A DNA stretch of 64,000 nt from Cytospora piceicola. Taxonomy: Eukaryota > Ascomycota > Sordariomycetes > Diaporthales > Cytosporaceae. Positions 23,939 through 36,844 of this stretch are shown here, piece after piece. The notes beneath the pieces were generated by a model. The model did no database searches. It was not told the DNA's origin and was given only the letters and a program-made list of their open reading frames with translations. The translations under genes and the position numbers were made by a program. Numbering within the stretch: position 1 is the first letter of the stretch; every line of letters starts with the position of its first letter. The stretch lies in the NCBI GenBank assembly GCA_023375675.1, contig JALQBC010000002.1, forward strand, positions 372,001 through 436,000. The letters are read 5' to 3'.

Positions 23939-26900
23939 ATGACAGCGGCCCCTGATATGCCGGGTCTTGATGGGCCGCTGGCCGGCGCCCCTATCACCGG
24001 GACTGGCATTGAGACTGGGACAACAGATGCAGGTTCCAACTCGAAATACACATGGTCATCGACCTCATCGGCCGAGACGAACTTTGACGACTATTGGCAC
24101 GACTCGGTATGCTTTTTCCTCCGTGGATGGTCCCAAGCGGATATGACTTCATCCCTAAAGGGGCGCTTAACGTCGTATGTTACCTACTGACAACACTCCC
24201 AGACGTTGTCGAACCATTTTTACACAACACAAGACACAACATGTACCTTGGAGTCATTCGACTTCAACAACAATGACAACCTCTTCTTGGGTCCGTTTGA
24301 CTCCTGTAGCACTGGCCTCTCCCAGCACGGGAGTCAGGACATCAGCCGCGTGGCAGATATGCCCACGGCCGGGATCGAATCGATCGACTTCGCCAGCACG
24401 TCTCAGTCAAGCCTAGACCTTCCGGAAGGGCTCGATCCCATGATTTCAGATCTGGAGACTGCCAGCATGGTAACAGAAGGCGGTCATATGGGCCTGTCGT
24501 GGCCAGGCTTGGGTGTCGGCAATGACTCAACGTCCCTGAAGGATAAGATCAACAGGGCTCTCATCCGAGGTGATGGCGGCCGACTTTTTTGTCCGGACAC
24601 CGCATTCAAGGCCATCTTATCCTATGATACGGTGTTGGCTGAGCTGAGGAAACACTTCCCTATAATGCCGGACCAGGAGCTGCGACGGCTAGCTGCCCAG
24701 ATCACGGTCAAAGACGTCCAGGGCAGGCTTCCCTTCAGCGGTCTTTCACGCACCTTCGCTGTCCTAGTGATGCTCAACCAGGTTGATAAGATCGTGGATT
24801 TTCTACAAGAGGGGGTTACCGACGTGTCCCTGCCCCTTACCACCGTCAGACCTATCGAAGACGGAATACCTTTGTCGACAATCGACCTTCGCCGGAAGGA
24901 CGCCCCAGATGTGCAGCTACGCTGCTTCAGGGGTTGGTCGCAAACCGATCTCGAAGGCTTCGAAAAGCTCCAATGGCAGTTCCTCTCCCCCACCTTTTCG
25001 GATCTTGCCAATAAACAAGACCTCGTTGATCTCGAGGAGAGGACAGTCCTTCCGTATATCGAAACGTGGGAAACCAAGAAACAAGACCACTACAAGGGTG
25101 GTAACTCGGAAGTGTGGAAAGTCAAAATCCACGATGCACACCATAACTTCCAGAACCTCCCCACCGTGATTCCGAACAACCCATACTTCGCCATCAAGAG
25201 GTTAAAGTCGAAGGATGAGGAGGACTTCCATCGAGAGGTTCGCAACCTGCAACGTCTGCACAATGCAGAACATCCCAACCTTCTCTCTCTCCTGGCCACG
25301 TACAAGTATAGGGGTTACTATCACATGGTCTTCCCCTGGGCCGAGGGCGATCTCCGACGGATGTGGCAATCTACCGAGAACCCACAGCCAGGCAAAGATG
25401 AGATGCGATGGCTGGCAAACCAGTGCGCGAGCATTGCCTCTGCCTTGAAATCCGTCCACGCCGGTGCCGAGTCGTGGCTCAACAGCACCAACGACCCTGC
25501 CGGCCAACAGCGGCTGATGAACAAAATTGGTATCCACGGTGATATCAAACCCGAAAACATCTTCATCTTCTCCAAAGGCCAACAAAACAAGTCCAAAGAA
25601 CTGGCCATGGGCCCCCCAACCACAAAGAAAGACACACAGCTCGACAGAAACTTGAGGGGCGGGAGCCCTTCCTCTATGGCTGATGACCGGGATCTTGTCA
25701 TTGGTGATTTTGGTGGTGGTGCTTTCTACGATGCCACATCGAGTCCTCACCCCCTTCGCCAGATTACGGTCGCATACAGACCTCCCGAGTACGATACTAA
25801 GCTCAGACCCGTCTCGCGATCTTGGGATATTTGGGGTTTGGGATGTACCTACCTAGAATTCGTGACCTGGTTCCTCCTGGGTCCATCAGGATTGAGCGAG
25901 TTCGCCAAGCGTCGTACAACCAAGACGGCTGCTGGAAAAATGTCCGATGAGTATTTCGAGACTTTCGTTGACCCCAGCCAGACTGGAGGGATAGGCGCTA
26001 TCCTCAAGGGATCCGTCCTTGCTGTGAGTCACCCATCAACTTCTCGGTTCTCCTTTGATCATACTTCACCATCAACCACCTCCAACCCCTCCCGCCATTG
26101 TTTTTTTTTACACGTACCCCGTATTGCCTTTCGAACCGTTGCTAAATTCTAGCATCGCAGTGGATAAATGACCTCGCACGCCACCAAAACGCATCTCCTT
26201 TCATCCGAGATTTCCTCGACTTCATCACACATCGCATGTTCATCATTGAAAATGCCAATCGCACACGTGCCTCCGGTGAGGAGGTCGCCGAATACATGAA
26301 CAGGCTGAGCGAGCAGTGCCATGACAACGATGTCTACTGTCTCCCTATCCCAAGCGCTAAGTCGCCATGGGATGTAGAGAGTACCGACAGCAGCACCACC
26401 GTCGTGTCTTCAACTGCTCCTGATGACTTCAACTTCGACTTCGCCACGGCAACCGAGGATGTCACTGCCGCGTCTAATGCGACCTGGGACTTTCCCTCGA
26501 TAGATCTGACGCCGCTGAATCAGTGGAACACGGCACCCGTCATGCCAGGGAGCCCGTCCTTCCACAACAGCCTGAGCTGCGCCGACATGCTGGGGACGTG
26601 GAACTATACCGCGCCGGTGGTGTGGAGCGGTGACGACAACCTGACCCAGAGCAGCAACGAGTCCAAAAAACGAAAACGCAAACAGGACGAAATCAACGAC
26701 AATGCGAGGCGCGTGTCTCCTAAAACCTCCATCAGTCCGCAGGCGACCAGTGTCTCCGCCACTGAAGAGTCCCCCGCCGACGCAAGTGGCAAGAACCCGG
26801 GCGAGAAGCGATTCGCATGTCCATATTACAAGAACAATCCGGGCAAGTTCCGCCAAAAACGAACCTGCTGTGGGCCGGGCTGGCCGACGGTCCACCGGGT

Positions 26901-27571
26901 TAAGGAACACCTGTACCGGTGCCACACCATCGGCAAGCACACGTGCAGCCGGTGCCTCACCAAGTGCAAGAGCGCAGCTGAGCTGCTGGCGCACCAGCGG
27001 GCGGAGGTGTCGTGCGAGACGCGGAAGGATGCGTTCTTGGAGGGGACCATGTTGCCGTCCCAGGAGGAGGCCCTGAGGGTCAAGAAGCGCGTCCCGCCGA
27101 ATACCAGCGAGGAGCAACGGTGGAATGAGGTGTATATGGTGGTTTTCCCTGAGGAGCGGCCGGATGCGTTGCCCACGCCTTGTAAGTCACTACTCTTGCC
27201 CTACTCTCTGGCCCTTATATCCTCTTCAACGCAACTCTATCTTATATCCTTTCTGTGGACTGCGTCAGCTGACTAACACCGTGCATGTAGTCTATGAAGA
27301 CGTACCTTTAGGTGCCCACATCTCTCTCGACGGATCATCTAAGCAAGAACCTGCAAGCGATACCTGGCTCTGCAGTACCTCAGAATATGAGCAATATTTG
27401 AGCCGGAGTCTCCCTCCGCGGGTCCAGCGTGAGCTGGAGAGGGAAGTGCAGCGAGAATTCGGCTTTGTGGGCGATGCAGCACAGACGCACAGAGTGGTCG
27501 ATATGGTGCAAAAATTACAACTTCGGCTGTTTAGGCAGTTTCAGCAGGATGCCACGACCGGGACTGGATAG
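23939..27571 (+). CDS. protein kinase-like domain fused to a C-terminal zinc finger, four exons
   Basis: A 1096-aa fusion protein. Exons are 23939-24106, 24203-26023, 26161-27181 and 27291-27571. For the second intron I use the acceptor at 26160, because the AG at 26152 would give an immediate stop. Residues ~1-330 are of unknown type. The kinase-like domain spans about 360-665: GGNSEVWKV loop, K388 (FAIKRLK), HGDIKPEN with D503, DFGGG with D558, then AYRPPEY and DIWGLGCTYLEFVTW. All main catalytic residues are present. A linker carries a KKRKRK nuclear signal. The zinc-finger region, about 880-965, starts FACPYYKNNP (C883), then C899-C900, VHRVKEHLYRCH and a second cluster, CSRCLTKCKSAAELLAHQ. 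This finger type is common in fungal nuclear proteins. The context gives no partner. The function is unknown; signalling straight to a nuclear target is my inference. Confidence 0.88.
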
Positions 27572-29393
27572 TGGCAAGCCTGATGTTTGCATGTAGAACT
27601 GAAAGCGAGAATAATCTGGGGGGGGGGGGGTTTATAATTGGGATTCAGCGTGTCGTATTGTGCTATGATAGCACTTGAGTTATGACTAACGGCTGGATTG
27701 GGTCATGCCAACACTTTGAACAGGCCGGGGAGACCATGATGACTTTAATGATATCTTCTTTCACATGTTTAACTGGTGGTCATCCACTGCAAACGATTAT
27801 GATTCCCCTTTGCGGTGTCTCTGTGACTATCCAGTACACCTCTCTTTTCAACTGCGCAAGCGTAACAACTACATACGAATATCGAACTAGCAAGTAGGTA
27901 ATAGAGTAACATATGTATTTCGACAGCTTGGTATCTTTTCTCGAGCGCCTTAACGTAGTTCAATGTCAACGACGGCGCCGGGAAGCTGTCAAGGTATGTC
28001 AGAAGATAAATACCGAAGATACTAATAGTCATGGTTTGTCACCAGTTGACCCTGACCTCTAAACATCGCAGACAAGCAGACGGATTTGCAATTCGCCATG
28101 GAGAGCACCAAGAACATCGCCAACCCTGCCATCTTCGACGGTCATCTCGACGTTTCTGAAGCGACACAAATCCGAGACGCTACGCTCTGACCGAATCATA
28201 AAATTCGCCGCTGAATTTGATGCGGACAATCGGCGGGATTCTCGTAAGTTACTACTGTGACAGTGTCCCACCCACGTTGCTTCCATTTCTGACCTTTTGC
28301 ATTGATATTTCGAGACACTGGGTCTTACAAAGAAGACGCATAAGTTATTTTCACACTCGATTGACCTTGGCAACCACAATAACGACATACACTGACTACA
28401 ACTACTAAACGAGTCTTCAAGTTTGCTGCTGAGAGGAGCTCATCGCCGGACAGTTGACCTCCATAGACAGCGAAGACGGTGAGCTTGTCTCTCTATACTC
28501 TTTCATCCCACTCACAAGCGCTATAATTGAGTGGGGAGGTGGAAATGTTGGCAACGCGATGGGACCAGAAGATATTTCTGAAGGCGGGAATGGTGCAACA
28601 TTCCTTGTCAGTCTTGCCGTGAACGAGGATGACAACAATGCCAAAGATCTGCCAATATATTGAAGCGGTTCGTACGAGAAGTCCACGAATACACCACAGC
28701 GCTAGAATTGAGATGGAGATGGGGATTTCTGAATTATGTGTAGGACTATCGGGATCCAATTGCAACATATGGCGAGTCCCAGGTGAGCAAGAATAGATCG
28801 AGACGGTATCGGATAAGTATGACCCAAAACAGGGTCTTTCAGAATCTTCGAAAGATAGGTCATAAAATACATGTACCCTCCAATCTTCCCGGGTCGGCTC
28901 GGTCTTGCGAGGTATATACAAAGTAACAGCAGAAGCCAATATATACCAGCTACCTACCTAGGTATATCAGAAGCACAGATGGTTGTCCAATTTATGTTGA
29001 GTACAGTTGTGCCAGTCGGTAGTATCTATCCTATGAACACGCTGTCGCGCCATCTGCCAGTAAATGGTATGATGAGGGGTGCCTTGCAAATCCTTGATAA
29101 CATCCCCAAAGTTCATTCCATGCTATTAGATTAGGCCTTATCGTACTTACTGACCGATATTTATCAGCTCGCACTTTATACAGTGGAGTATAGCTGTTGA
29201 TTTCTTGATAACGAAGACGCAATGTTGGTGAGGTGATTGCATGCGTCTGTGGCGACTTTCAAAACGCTCATATTCCTACTTAACTCTCACCTGGACTTTC
29301 TACAAGCACGAATACCCATCATGAAGAGTATGGGACAGTTCAGTGTACTCTCAAACTCGAAGACCACAGAGATCACAAGAACAAGCACTCGCC
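27572..29393. other. intergenic region with weak coding-like patches
   Basis: Holds a 13-nt G run at about 27618-27630 and a TACCTAGGTA palindrome at 28955-28964. Between 28070 and 28690 there are short open patches on both strands, none with a recognisable domain. They may be remains of a gene, but I cannot support one. Confidence 0.45.
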
Positions 29394-31024
29394 ATGGGAC
29401 AAGTCGAAAACCAGGCCCCTGCCAGAAAATGGTATCATTGGTATTCCCCCGATGATACAGTGGAAGAAAGGAGACTGATACTCAAGCTGGATTTACTGAT
29501 TGTTCCTTATGCATTCATTCTGTATTGGGTGAAGTACATCGACCAGTCCAACATTAGTATGTTGTTTCTCAAACTGTTGACCTCTCTTGTTTGTACCAGT
29601 CGCCGTGTTGCAAGTTCTGACCAGATTTTTCAACTAGACAATGCGTACGTCTCAGGGATGTCCGATGAGCTCAATTTCAACGGCAACCAGCTCGTCCAGT
29701 TTCAGACCATTTTCGTGGTAGGAAACGTTCTCGGTCTTCTGCCATTCATCTACCTCTTCCCGCGAGTGCCCATGTACTTGTTGGTGCCAACTATGGATCT
29801 CGGCTGGGGAGTGTTTACACTCCTGCAATACCGGGCCCAGAGCTACCGCGAAATAATGGCATACCGCTTCCTGGTCTCGATCTTCGAAGCCTCTTACTTT
29901 CCGGGAGTTCATTTTGTCCTGGGGTCGTGGTACAAAAGCGATGAAATAGGAAGACGAGGCGGTATTTTCTACGTGGGCCTGACTCTGGGCATTCTCACGG
30001 CGAGTCTTCTCCAAGCTGCAGCGACGTCGTATTTGGAGGGACGAAATGGCCTCCCAGGGTGGCGATGGCTCTTCATTATCAACGCTATTATAACTCTCCC
30101 CCTAGCATTCCTTGGATATTTCATCTGGCCCGGAACGCCAGCTAGGCCGAACAGACTTGTAATAAGCGAGCATAACTTAGAGCTGGCGAGGTCCCGTTTG
30201 GAACGTCAGGGGACTCGAGTCCAGAGTGTGCCATTTTCCTGGTCACTCTTATCCCGCATTTTCGGGAACTGGAGATTCTACGTCTTGGTGATCTGGGATA
30301 TCTTCTTCTTCAACACCAGCTCTAACTCGGCAGCGTTTCTGCTCTGGATTAAGAGCCTTCACCGGTACGACACGGCTACCATGAACAACCTTGCTGCCAT
30401 TAGTCCTGCACTAGGGATATTTTCTGTGCTATTAATCAACTTCAGCGCAGACCTGTGGATTTCGCGGCCAACGGCAATAATGATTGCATCTACTATTAAC
30501 TTCACAGGCTTAGTGATCCTGGCGATCTGGGATGTGCCCGAGGCTGCAAAATGGTTTGCCTTCAGCGTGACATACTCAGCTGTCGCAGTGTCCTCGGTGC
30601 TCTACGGCTGGGCAAATATCATCCTGAAGGACAATATTGAGGAGCGGGCCCTGACCTTGATCCTGATGACTGCAATTGCCACCTCAACAAATGCATGGAT
30701 ACCACTGCTGGTCTATCCCACCGTGGAGTCGCCTCGATTTCCTAAGGGCTACGTTTACTCTGCTGTCATGGTTGTTTGTCTCGTCGTCATGACATATATA
30801 GTTTCGCTCCTTTTCGGCAGCGATGGGTAAGCTTGATGATCTTTCACACTCCTTCCCACGAGAAACTCTGTTTGCTGACACGGCTGTACAGTGGAAAGCG
30901 TGGGCAAAGAACAGCACAGCCACTCAGTGGAGTACTATCCTTGCAGCCTGCGATCGGTCCAAATGATGACAAAGATGTTCGAGAGAGCATCAGAGTCAAT
31001 AACATTGAAGGAGCCCAAGCATAG
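29394..31024 (+). CDS. MFS transporter, Dal5/allantoate permease-like anion:cation symporter, three exons
   Basis: Twelve-TM plasma-membrane transporter of the anion:cation symporter group, which takes up small organic acids, vitamins or ureides. Exons are 29394-29556, 29638-30826 and 30892-31024, giving 494 aa. The first intron (81 nt) is in frame and stop-free, so an unspliced reading inserts 27 wrong residues. Splicing gives DQSNINNAYVSGM, the family hallmark after TM1. I chose the ATG at 29394 because it starts MGQVENQ directly before the conserved WYSPDDTxEERRLILKLD region. Other family signatures are YRFLVSIFEASYFPGVHFVLGSWYK and GLPGWRWLFIINAIITLP. The last exon adds a hydrophilic cytosolic tail of about 43 residues. 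The substrate cannot be told. Confidence 0.92.
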
Positions 31025-32069
31025 CGCGGCAGCATGTTTGCTCAGAGTAGCAAGGTAGCAGAGGGTTTCAGGGTTGTGGCTTGAGATTGAAAAACACGAA
31101 GGTAATAGGGGAAACAACCTGTTTGGAGAGTTGATTTTATGGGCCTCATCCGTATCAAAATTATATGGAGGTCAGACGTCTCGCCTAGATTCAGGTTATT
31201 TAGAACGTTTTAACGGGTGATATTCCAGTGCCGGTGTCACATAATGCAGTTTTGGCGCTCACTCTATTCCACGCAAACTATATTCAAAATCAACATACAT
31301 CAGATCCTTGAATTGATCTTGAGCAAGACTGATTTCTGTGAGGAAGTGATGAGGTATTTAAGACGATCCAGAGCAGGGCACATCGAATAGAGCAACTTGA
31401 CTGCCATTGAACACTATTTACAATGGGCGTGGGAAGCTCCCTCATATAGACCATATCAGTAGCGAGCTCCACAATAGAGTGGGCCCAGATATACCCAGAT
31501 ACGTGACAGTATTCAATTCTCACTGGACTGAACGCTGGGTAACCTTTAGCAAAGCGGCTTATTGATGTCTGTGAATTTCGTATCCGTCATAGCCCATGTT
31601 GCTTTTGGGTACTACTACTAGAGCGTAACCGCTAAGACTTCCTGAAACTCGATTCATACAAGTTGGAAATGTGGCCTCCTTGCAAAGGGTTCCATATACT
31701 CATTTCTGACTTAGACAAACATATTACATGTTTACTTTCGTGACGGATATCACTCGCTATACCCTGCAGAGACTATAGAGTTACGACTTCTGATACAGCT
31801 TCTGAAATATATGCGCGTAGAAAAAATAACATTATATTCACTTTCAAGGAGCATACATTGACACGACGGATCAAACTTGACTTGGATTGGTGGTATATTA
31901 TGGTGTTCAGCCTGCAGATTGGCATTGAGAACGTGGATGCCCCTGGCTTCCAGCAGGCTATTATGTCCCGGGACAAATTTCACACAACGGCATCAGATCT
32001 GGAATCAAGCATTCTTTGGATGGCTTAGGTATCTGCATATTGTTTATGGCGGATAACTGCATGACAATT
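31025..32069. other. AT-rich intergenic region
   Basis: No coding signal or recognisable element between the transporter and the methyltransferase relic. AT content is visibly higher than around the housekeeping genes. Confidence 0.5.
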
Positions 32070-33090
32070 GGAGATGTTTATGCCATCACCTACAGCCCGG
32101 ACTATTATTCGACTGACTGTAAGGTGGAGGTCTTGGAGGAATACAGCTTCGATATCGCCAGGCAAATCATGCCCGGATCAATTGTGTTGGAACTGGGCAG
32201 TGGAGAAAACAATCTTCGAAACATTCCCTACGACCTGGGAACCTGGCTGGGGCAGCCAACCGCCATGCACTTGAGCGGCTTGCGCAAAAATAAAGCCGCT
32301 TCTCAACGCTCTCCAAACGCTTCGGAAGCCAGTGGATACCTTCGCTCTTGACCTCTCCTCCTCAGAATTGAATCGAACACTCAATGAGGTTCATCCGGAG
32401 AAGATCGAATATGTATGTTGCCAATGATTGCTCGGCACGTACGAAGACGGGAACCGTTGGCTACAGACTGGTGAGCCATCTGTCAGACCGAAATGTAATT
32501 ATCCTGATTCACCTTGAGCAGTAGAAAACGACCAAAAGCAGCGGGGTTTCTGCAAGGTTTGGTCGATGCTGTGACCGCCTCCTCACACATCGGTGAAAGT
32601 GCCTTGTTTGTGGTCGGGGTAGATGGGTGCAAGGATGGAAATACTATCTGGAGAGCTTAAAATAATTGCAATGGGAGAAATACGCATTTCATCAAATTAT
32701 CCTAGGGTATGCTTCAATATCAATGATGCAAATTCGGTCCTTGGCTACTATGCTCTGGATCCAGAAGACTGGTCTGTCCGCGGAGTATGGAACCAGGGAG
32801 AAGGGAGGCACGAGCAGTATTTCATTCCGAGAAAGGCCTTCTGCGTTGAAAATGTCACGTTCCCGGGTGGACACAAGTATGATGCTGGTGAACAGTCTGC
32901 GCTGTGAAAAGCAGTGCATCAGAACCTTGCGAACATCGCAAAATGGCTATGGTGCGTCACATTCCCCTACTCCTGTTTCTGTTCAGATTCAGAATCTAAT
33001 GCTGCTCATTAAAAGCAGCACTCAGCTTACTCCGTGCTTCATGATATCTTGGCCAGCATTGGATGTCTTTGAATGGAAGTTGTCGCTGTA
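32070..33090 (+). pseudogene. decayed EgtD-like SAM-dependent methyltransferase (EasF/Egt1 N-terminal type)
   Basis: Fragments of a histidine/tryptophan-derivative N-methyltransferase (EgtD-like fold) appear in order but in different frames. First comes ITYSPDYYSTDCKVEVLEE with the SAM-site VLELGSG (from 32082). Next are KPLLNALQTLRKPVDTFALD and LLGTYEDGNRWL (to about 32463). Then follow LFVVGVDGCKDGN (about 32600-32645) and GYASINDANSVLGYYALDPEDW with EGRHEQYFIPRK (to about 32845). An in-frame TGA at 32425-32427 interrupts the second part and a TAA at 32658-32660 ends the third. The frame changes at least three times, and no GT/AG introns explain the changes. Functional relatives are EasF, which N-methylates dimethylallyltryptophan in ergot alkaloid synthesis, and the first module of Egt1 in ergothioneine synthesis. 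I cannot tell which was the parent. C-terminal matches fade after 32900. Confidence 0.75.
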
Positions 33091-33722
33091 GGTGTCATCG
33101 ACCAAAAATTTACATGTGGCGTCGGGTCTGGGAACTGTGCTCTGAATTTGGAACTTACATTTTGACTAAAGCCATTGCACTTTTCCCTCTCGATATAAGA
33201 TCGAAGGCTTGGCTACAGGCCGCAAATCAAAAGTACCGGTGACATTTAGACATGGTGTTGCAATATACCTACTTAGGTAGGCTACTAAGCAGGCCCTACA
33301 AGACGCCGATTTGATTATTCATACCCACGCCCATCAAACGTAACAGACCATTGCGTCTGGCCAATGAGAGGTGTTGTGAGTTCGCCCATATGGGAACTGA
33401 TAGGACTGAGCGAGTGCTTACTTACCCCTAACCTAGTTTCGAGACACGAGGCTGATTAATCCAGGCCAACAACAGTGACCAGGCCAAGACCAGCAATGTC
33501 TTCAACGCCAATCGTTCGGACAACCTATCAATAAATGTTGTAAGTACCATGATTCCAAAGGCATCTATAATCGTATAGGGCTGCCAGGCCCGATGGGCAG
33601 CCTGGAAGTTGTATAAGTCTACGCGTGTGCTCGCTGCAGACTAATTAATTACATCTTTCTCTTGCATTATCCTACATCAACAGAATTTCACAAAAACCCC
33701 AGAACTTACAAACAAAGAAGAG
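33091..33722. other. intergenic region upstream of the polysaccharide lyase
   Basis: No coding signal. Contains a TACCTACTTAGGTA palindrome-like site at about 33266-33279 and a weak TATA-like TGTATAAG at about 33610, some 110 bp before the lyase ATG. Confidence 0.5.
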
Positions 33723-34528
33723 ATGGCAATCTACATACGTGCAGTATATTCCGGACTACTAGCTGCCTTGTTGCTGCGTTCTGTAGCGGCTGTGGACCCA
33801 TCATGTGCTCCCGGAGGAAATTTCGACCTCAGTGCATTCACCCTCCAACTTCCTACGGGAACTCCGGGCAGTGTTGATACGATTTCCACTTCTGAACTTG
33901 AAGGCTGCGATGGCTACCAGGACAAATACTTCTTCACCAACACCACCGACGGGTCGCTTGGGATGAATGTCCCGGGCACACCTGACGACACCGGATGTGT
34001 GACAACCTCGGGTAGCAAACACTGCCGGACAGAGCTGCGTGAGAAAAACCCATCAAGCTGGTCTCCCCATGATGCGACGAACAGACTCAATGCATCACTC
34101 GCTGTCTTCGAAGCCGGTGGGTCGACATGTATTGGCCAAATACACATCGACGACGATATCTCGTCCAAACCAGTCTGCGAGCTATATTATCATGACAATG
34201 GTGATCTTATCATGGGTGTTGAGCAGACTACAGATGGTGGTAATCAGAAGTCCACCACTGTGGGCAATGTTCCGCTGGCAAGACCGTTCTCATATGAGAT
34301 TCGCTATGAAAACAACAAGCTTTCTGTCCAGGTGAACGACGAGGGTTTCCAGACATTGTCGACATACGAGTTGGACGGGCCGGATAGCTACTTTAAAGTG
34401 GGTAATTACCTCCAGGGTGACAGTGCCTCCGATATGTGAGTAATTCCCAGAGCTATACTATCGAATAAGTGGCGATCACTAACCTTCGATTGTAAAGTCG
34501 TTTCTACTCCATTGAGATCACCCACTGA
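33723..34528 (+). CDS. secreted polysaccharide lyase, PL7/PL20 (alginate/glucuronan lyase) type, two exons
   Basis: Secreted beta-jelly-roll lyase that cleaves uronic-acid polysaccharides by beta-elimination. Exons are 33723-34435 and 34498-34528, giving 247 aa. The second exon supplies only the last strand (RFYSIEITH), so a single-exon reading would end early in intron sequence. An N-terminal signal peptide is clear (AVYSGLLAALLLRSVAA). The three active-site strands of the alginate-lyase-2 superfamily are present: RTELRE at ~101-106, QIH at ~139-141 and YFKVGNYLQ near residue 225. Six or more Cys suggest disulfides, as expected outside the cell. The PL7/PL20 split and the true substrate (alginate versus glucuronan) cannot be settled by eye; a small fungal member of this length fits the glucuronan lyase group well. 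Confidence 0.85.
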
Positions 34529-35178
34529 TAAGCAGACATTTGAAGTCAACCAGTGCTTGTTCAGCACTTCAGACAGCGGAGGAAGAGGAACACACTGCAT
34601 ATTTAGACTGGTCGTTGCAAAAACCCCTTCGAAGCCCTCGGCCACAGTTTCTCACATGCCTACTTAAGTATGTGACGGAAGTACCATTTCATTGAAAATG
34701 CCTGTCTCGGACCTATATGTATTTATAAAAGATTGCCTTTCTAATATTATGTCTCAATATCTGGTTATTTTCCATCCTACAAGTACCAGGGGCTCCCCTG
34801 CGCCTGGGAATCTCTGATCATCATTGCTGGGCGACGATCGCGGCCTTTTCGGAAGATTTCACAGATCGCTGATCGACCGTGTTCTCGAACATGATCCCTT
34901 GTTGAATTTGTTCCTCGTCGGCTTGTGCTCCGAAAACCCTCATTACGTCACTCCGAGGTGGCGACTGCTTCCCCGTATTTTTTCTCAATAGCCACAACAT
35001 TGGACCCGATGCTGGGGAGGATCCGTAATAAGGGTAGACGCTGGAAGGAGGCCAGAGAGCCGAACATACCGTTATGCTACACTGCTCAACATCTGGAACA
35101 GCCCCAACCGTAACCTGCGTGTGGTTTGGAAATTTATCTCTGGTAGCTCGAGGGATATATGCGGTTGCCTTGGTGACT
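34529..35178. other. intergenic region
   Basis: Spacer between lyase and monooxygenase. A frame open from 35074 reads into the monooxygenase, but its first 35 codons look noncoding. Nothing else seen. Confidence 0.5.
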
Positions 35179-36619
35179 ATGGCCAATCCGGATCGAAAGA
35201 CCTTCAACGTGGCTATCATCGGCGGCGGTATAGCTGGGGTCACATTGGCAATCGCCCTGCACAAACGAGGTACCCGGTGCACCATTTATGAGCAGGCCGT
35301 TGGACTCAGTGAAATTGGCGGAAGCATATCGATCAGTCGCAATGCTATCAACGCCATGGAAATCATCGACCGCAGTGTTTTGGGTGCACTGAACCTCGTC
35401 GAGACACACAATAAATGGTTATCGAAAAGGGGGGTGTGGTTTGACTTTATGGACGGCATGTCACAACAGCCCGCCCACCTGCTGCAGCCTCTGTTTTCCA
35501 TGGTCGACCCAAATGTCGGTCAGAAGGCGGTTCATCAAGCCGAATTCCTGGAGGAACTAGTCAAGCTCCTGCCTAGAGATGCTGTGAAGTTCGAGAAGAG
35601 GTTAAGCCAAATCTTGGACGACACGGTAGGGTCGGGGCAGATGCTCATGAAGTTCGAGGACGGTTCTCTGGCTGAGGCGGATGCCATCATCGGGTGTGAT
35701 GGTATCAACTCTCGGACCAGGGAGATAATAGTGGGCGAAGACCATCCTGCTGCAAAACCCTCCTACACCAAGAAGTATGCATACCTCGGTCTCGTCCCCA
35801 TGGAACATGCTGTCCAGGCTCTTGGTGAAGAAAGGGCAACAAATGCGTCAGTATGGATGGGCCAGAACCGACACGCCGTGACGTTCCCCATGAACCAAGG
35901 CGCGAGCATGAGCCTTATGGCTTTTGTGACCAATGGCCGGGAAGAGTGGCCTAGCACAACGAGTATGACTCTGACAACGACAAAGGCCGAAGCGCTGGAC
36001 GACTTTCGCATGTTCGGCCAAAATGTCAAGAACATACTTGAACTAACCGAGGACAATCTCAATAGGGTAAGTCCATCACGTCTACCTGGGAACAAACTAG
36101 CAATACTGAGACCGAGGCATATTCTTTCAGTGGGCTATATTTGACCTGGGCGATCACCGACTATCAAGTTACTACAAAGGTCGCGTTTGTCTTGTAGGTG
36201 ACGCCGCTCACGCTACAAGCCCACATCACGGCGCTGGCGCCGGCTGTTGCATCGAGGATGCTGCGGTGCTAGCCTCCCTTCTAGCTGATGAGCAGGTCAA
36301 GAAGGTAAAAGACCTCGCAGCGGTCTTCGCCGTTTACGACGCCCACAGGCGCGAGCGGACACAGTGGCTCGTACAGAGCAGCCGACGGGCGGGTAATCTG
36401 GTCGAGTTCCTGACCGCCGACGTTGGCCAGGATGTTGGCATGATCGAGAAGGAGCTGAAAGCTCGGCTCGGCCAGGTATGGAACTTCGACATTGCGGACT
36501 CAATACGTGAGACAAAGAAGGAACTCCATCGAAGATTGTCAGTGCCTGGGGTCCATAGGTTGGATTCGCAGGAGATGCCGTTCTTTACAAACGCGCAAGA
36601 TGGACTGGAGACACAATAA
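35179..36619 (+). CDS. FAD-dependent monooxygenase, salicylate hydroxylase-like, two exons
   Basis: Flavoprotein hydroxylase of the PHBH fold that uses NAD(P)H and O2 on an aromatic or polyketide-like substrate. Exons are 35179-36066 and 36131-36619, giving 458 aa, normal for the group. I took the ATG at 35179 because it places the FAD-binding GGGIAG motif near residue 15-20, as usual. The IIGCDGINSRTR strand (DG motif) and the GDAAHATSPHHGAGAG motif (FAD ribityl/pyrophosphate contact) are intact. The second motif spans the start of exon 2, so the intron (64 nt) must be removed for function. There is no signal peptide or TM helix, so it is probably cytosolic. Such enzymes act in aromatic catabolism or secondary metabolism; no backbone synthase lies nearby in this window. 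Confidence 0.92.
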
Positions 36620-36844
36620 TGGGGTTAGTTCCCTAGACTTTCTCCAGCAACCATGGCGTGTACGATATAGACAACTGTATCACTTGGAAACGTGAGATGG
36701 AGCCCTGGGGTAAATGTCTACTTCTTTCGGACCCGAGAGGCGACATCAATGATGTAGTTGATGTGCTAATCTAGGAAGCTACGACATTTCCCGCATATTT
36801 ATTGAAGTTGTTTCACAAAAGCCATCTCCTGCCCCTATCCAGGT

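Noticed and set aside
25202..25750. 182-codon minus-strand frame
   Set aside because: Lies wholly inside the kinase domain exon; shadow frame.
28417..28686. Possible gene or relic on the minus strand
   Set aside because: About 90 codons with a protein-like look, but no start context, splice partner or known family; too weak to list as a gene.
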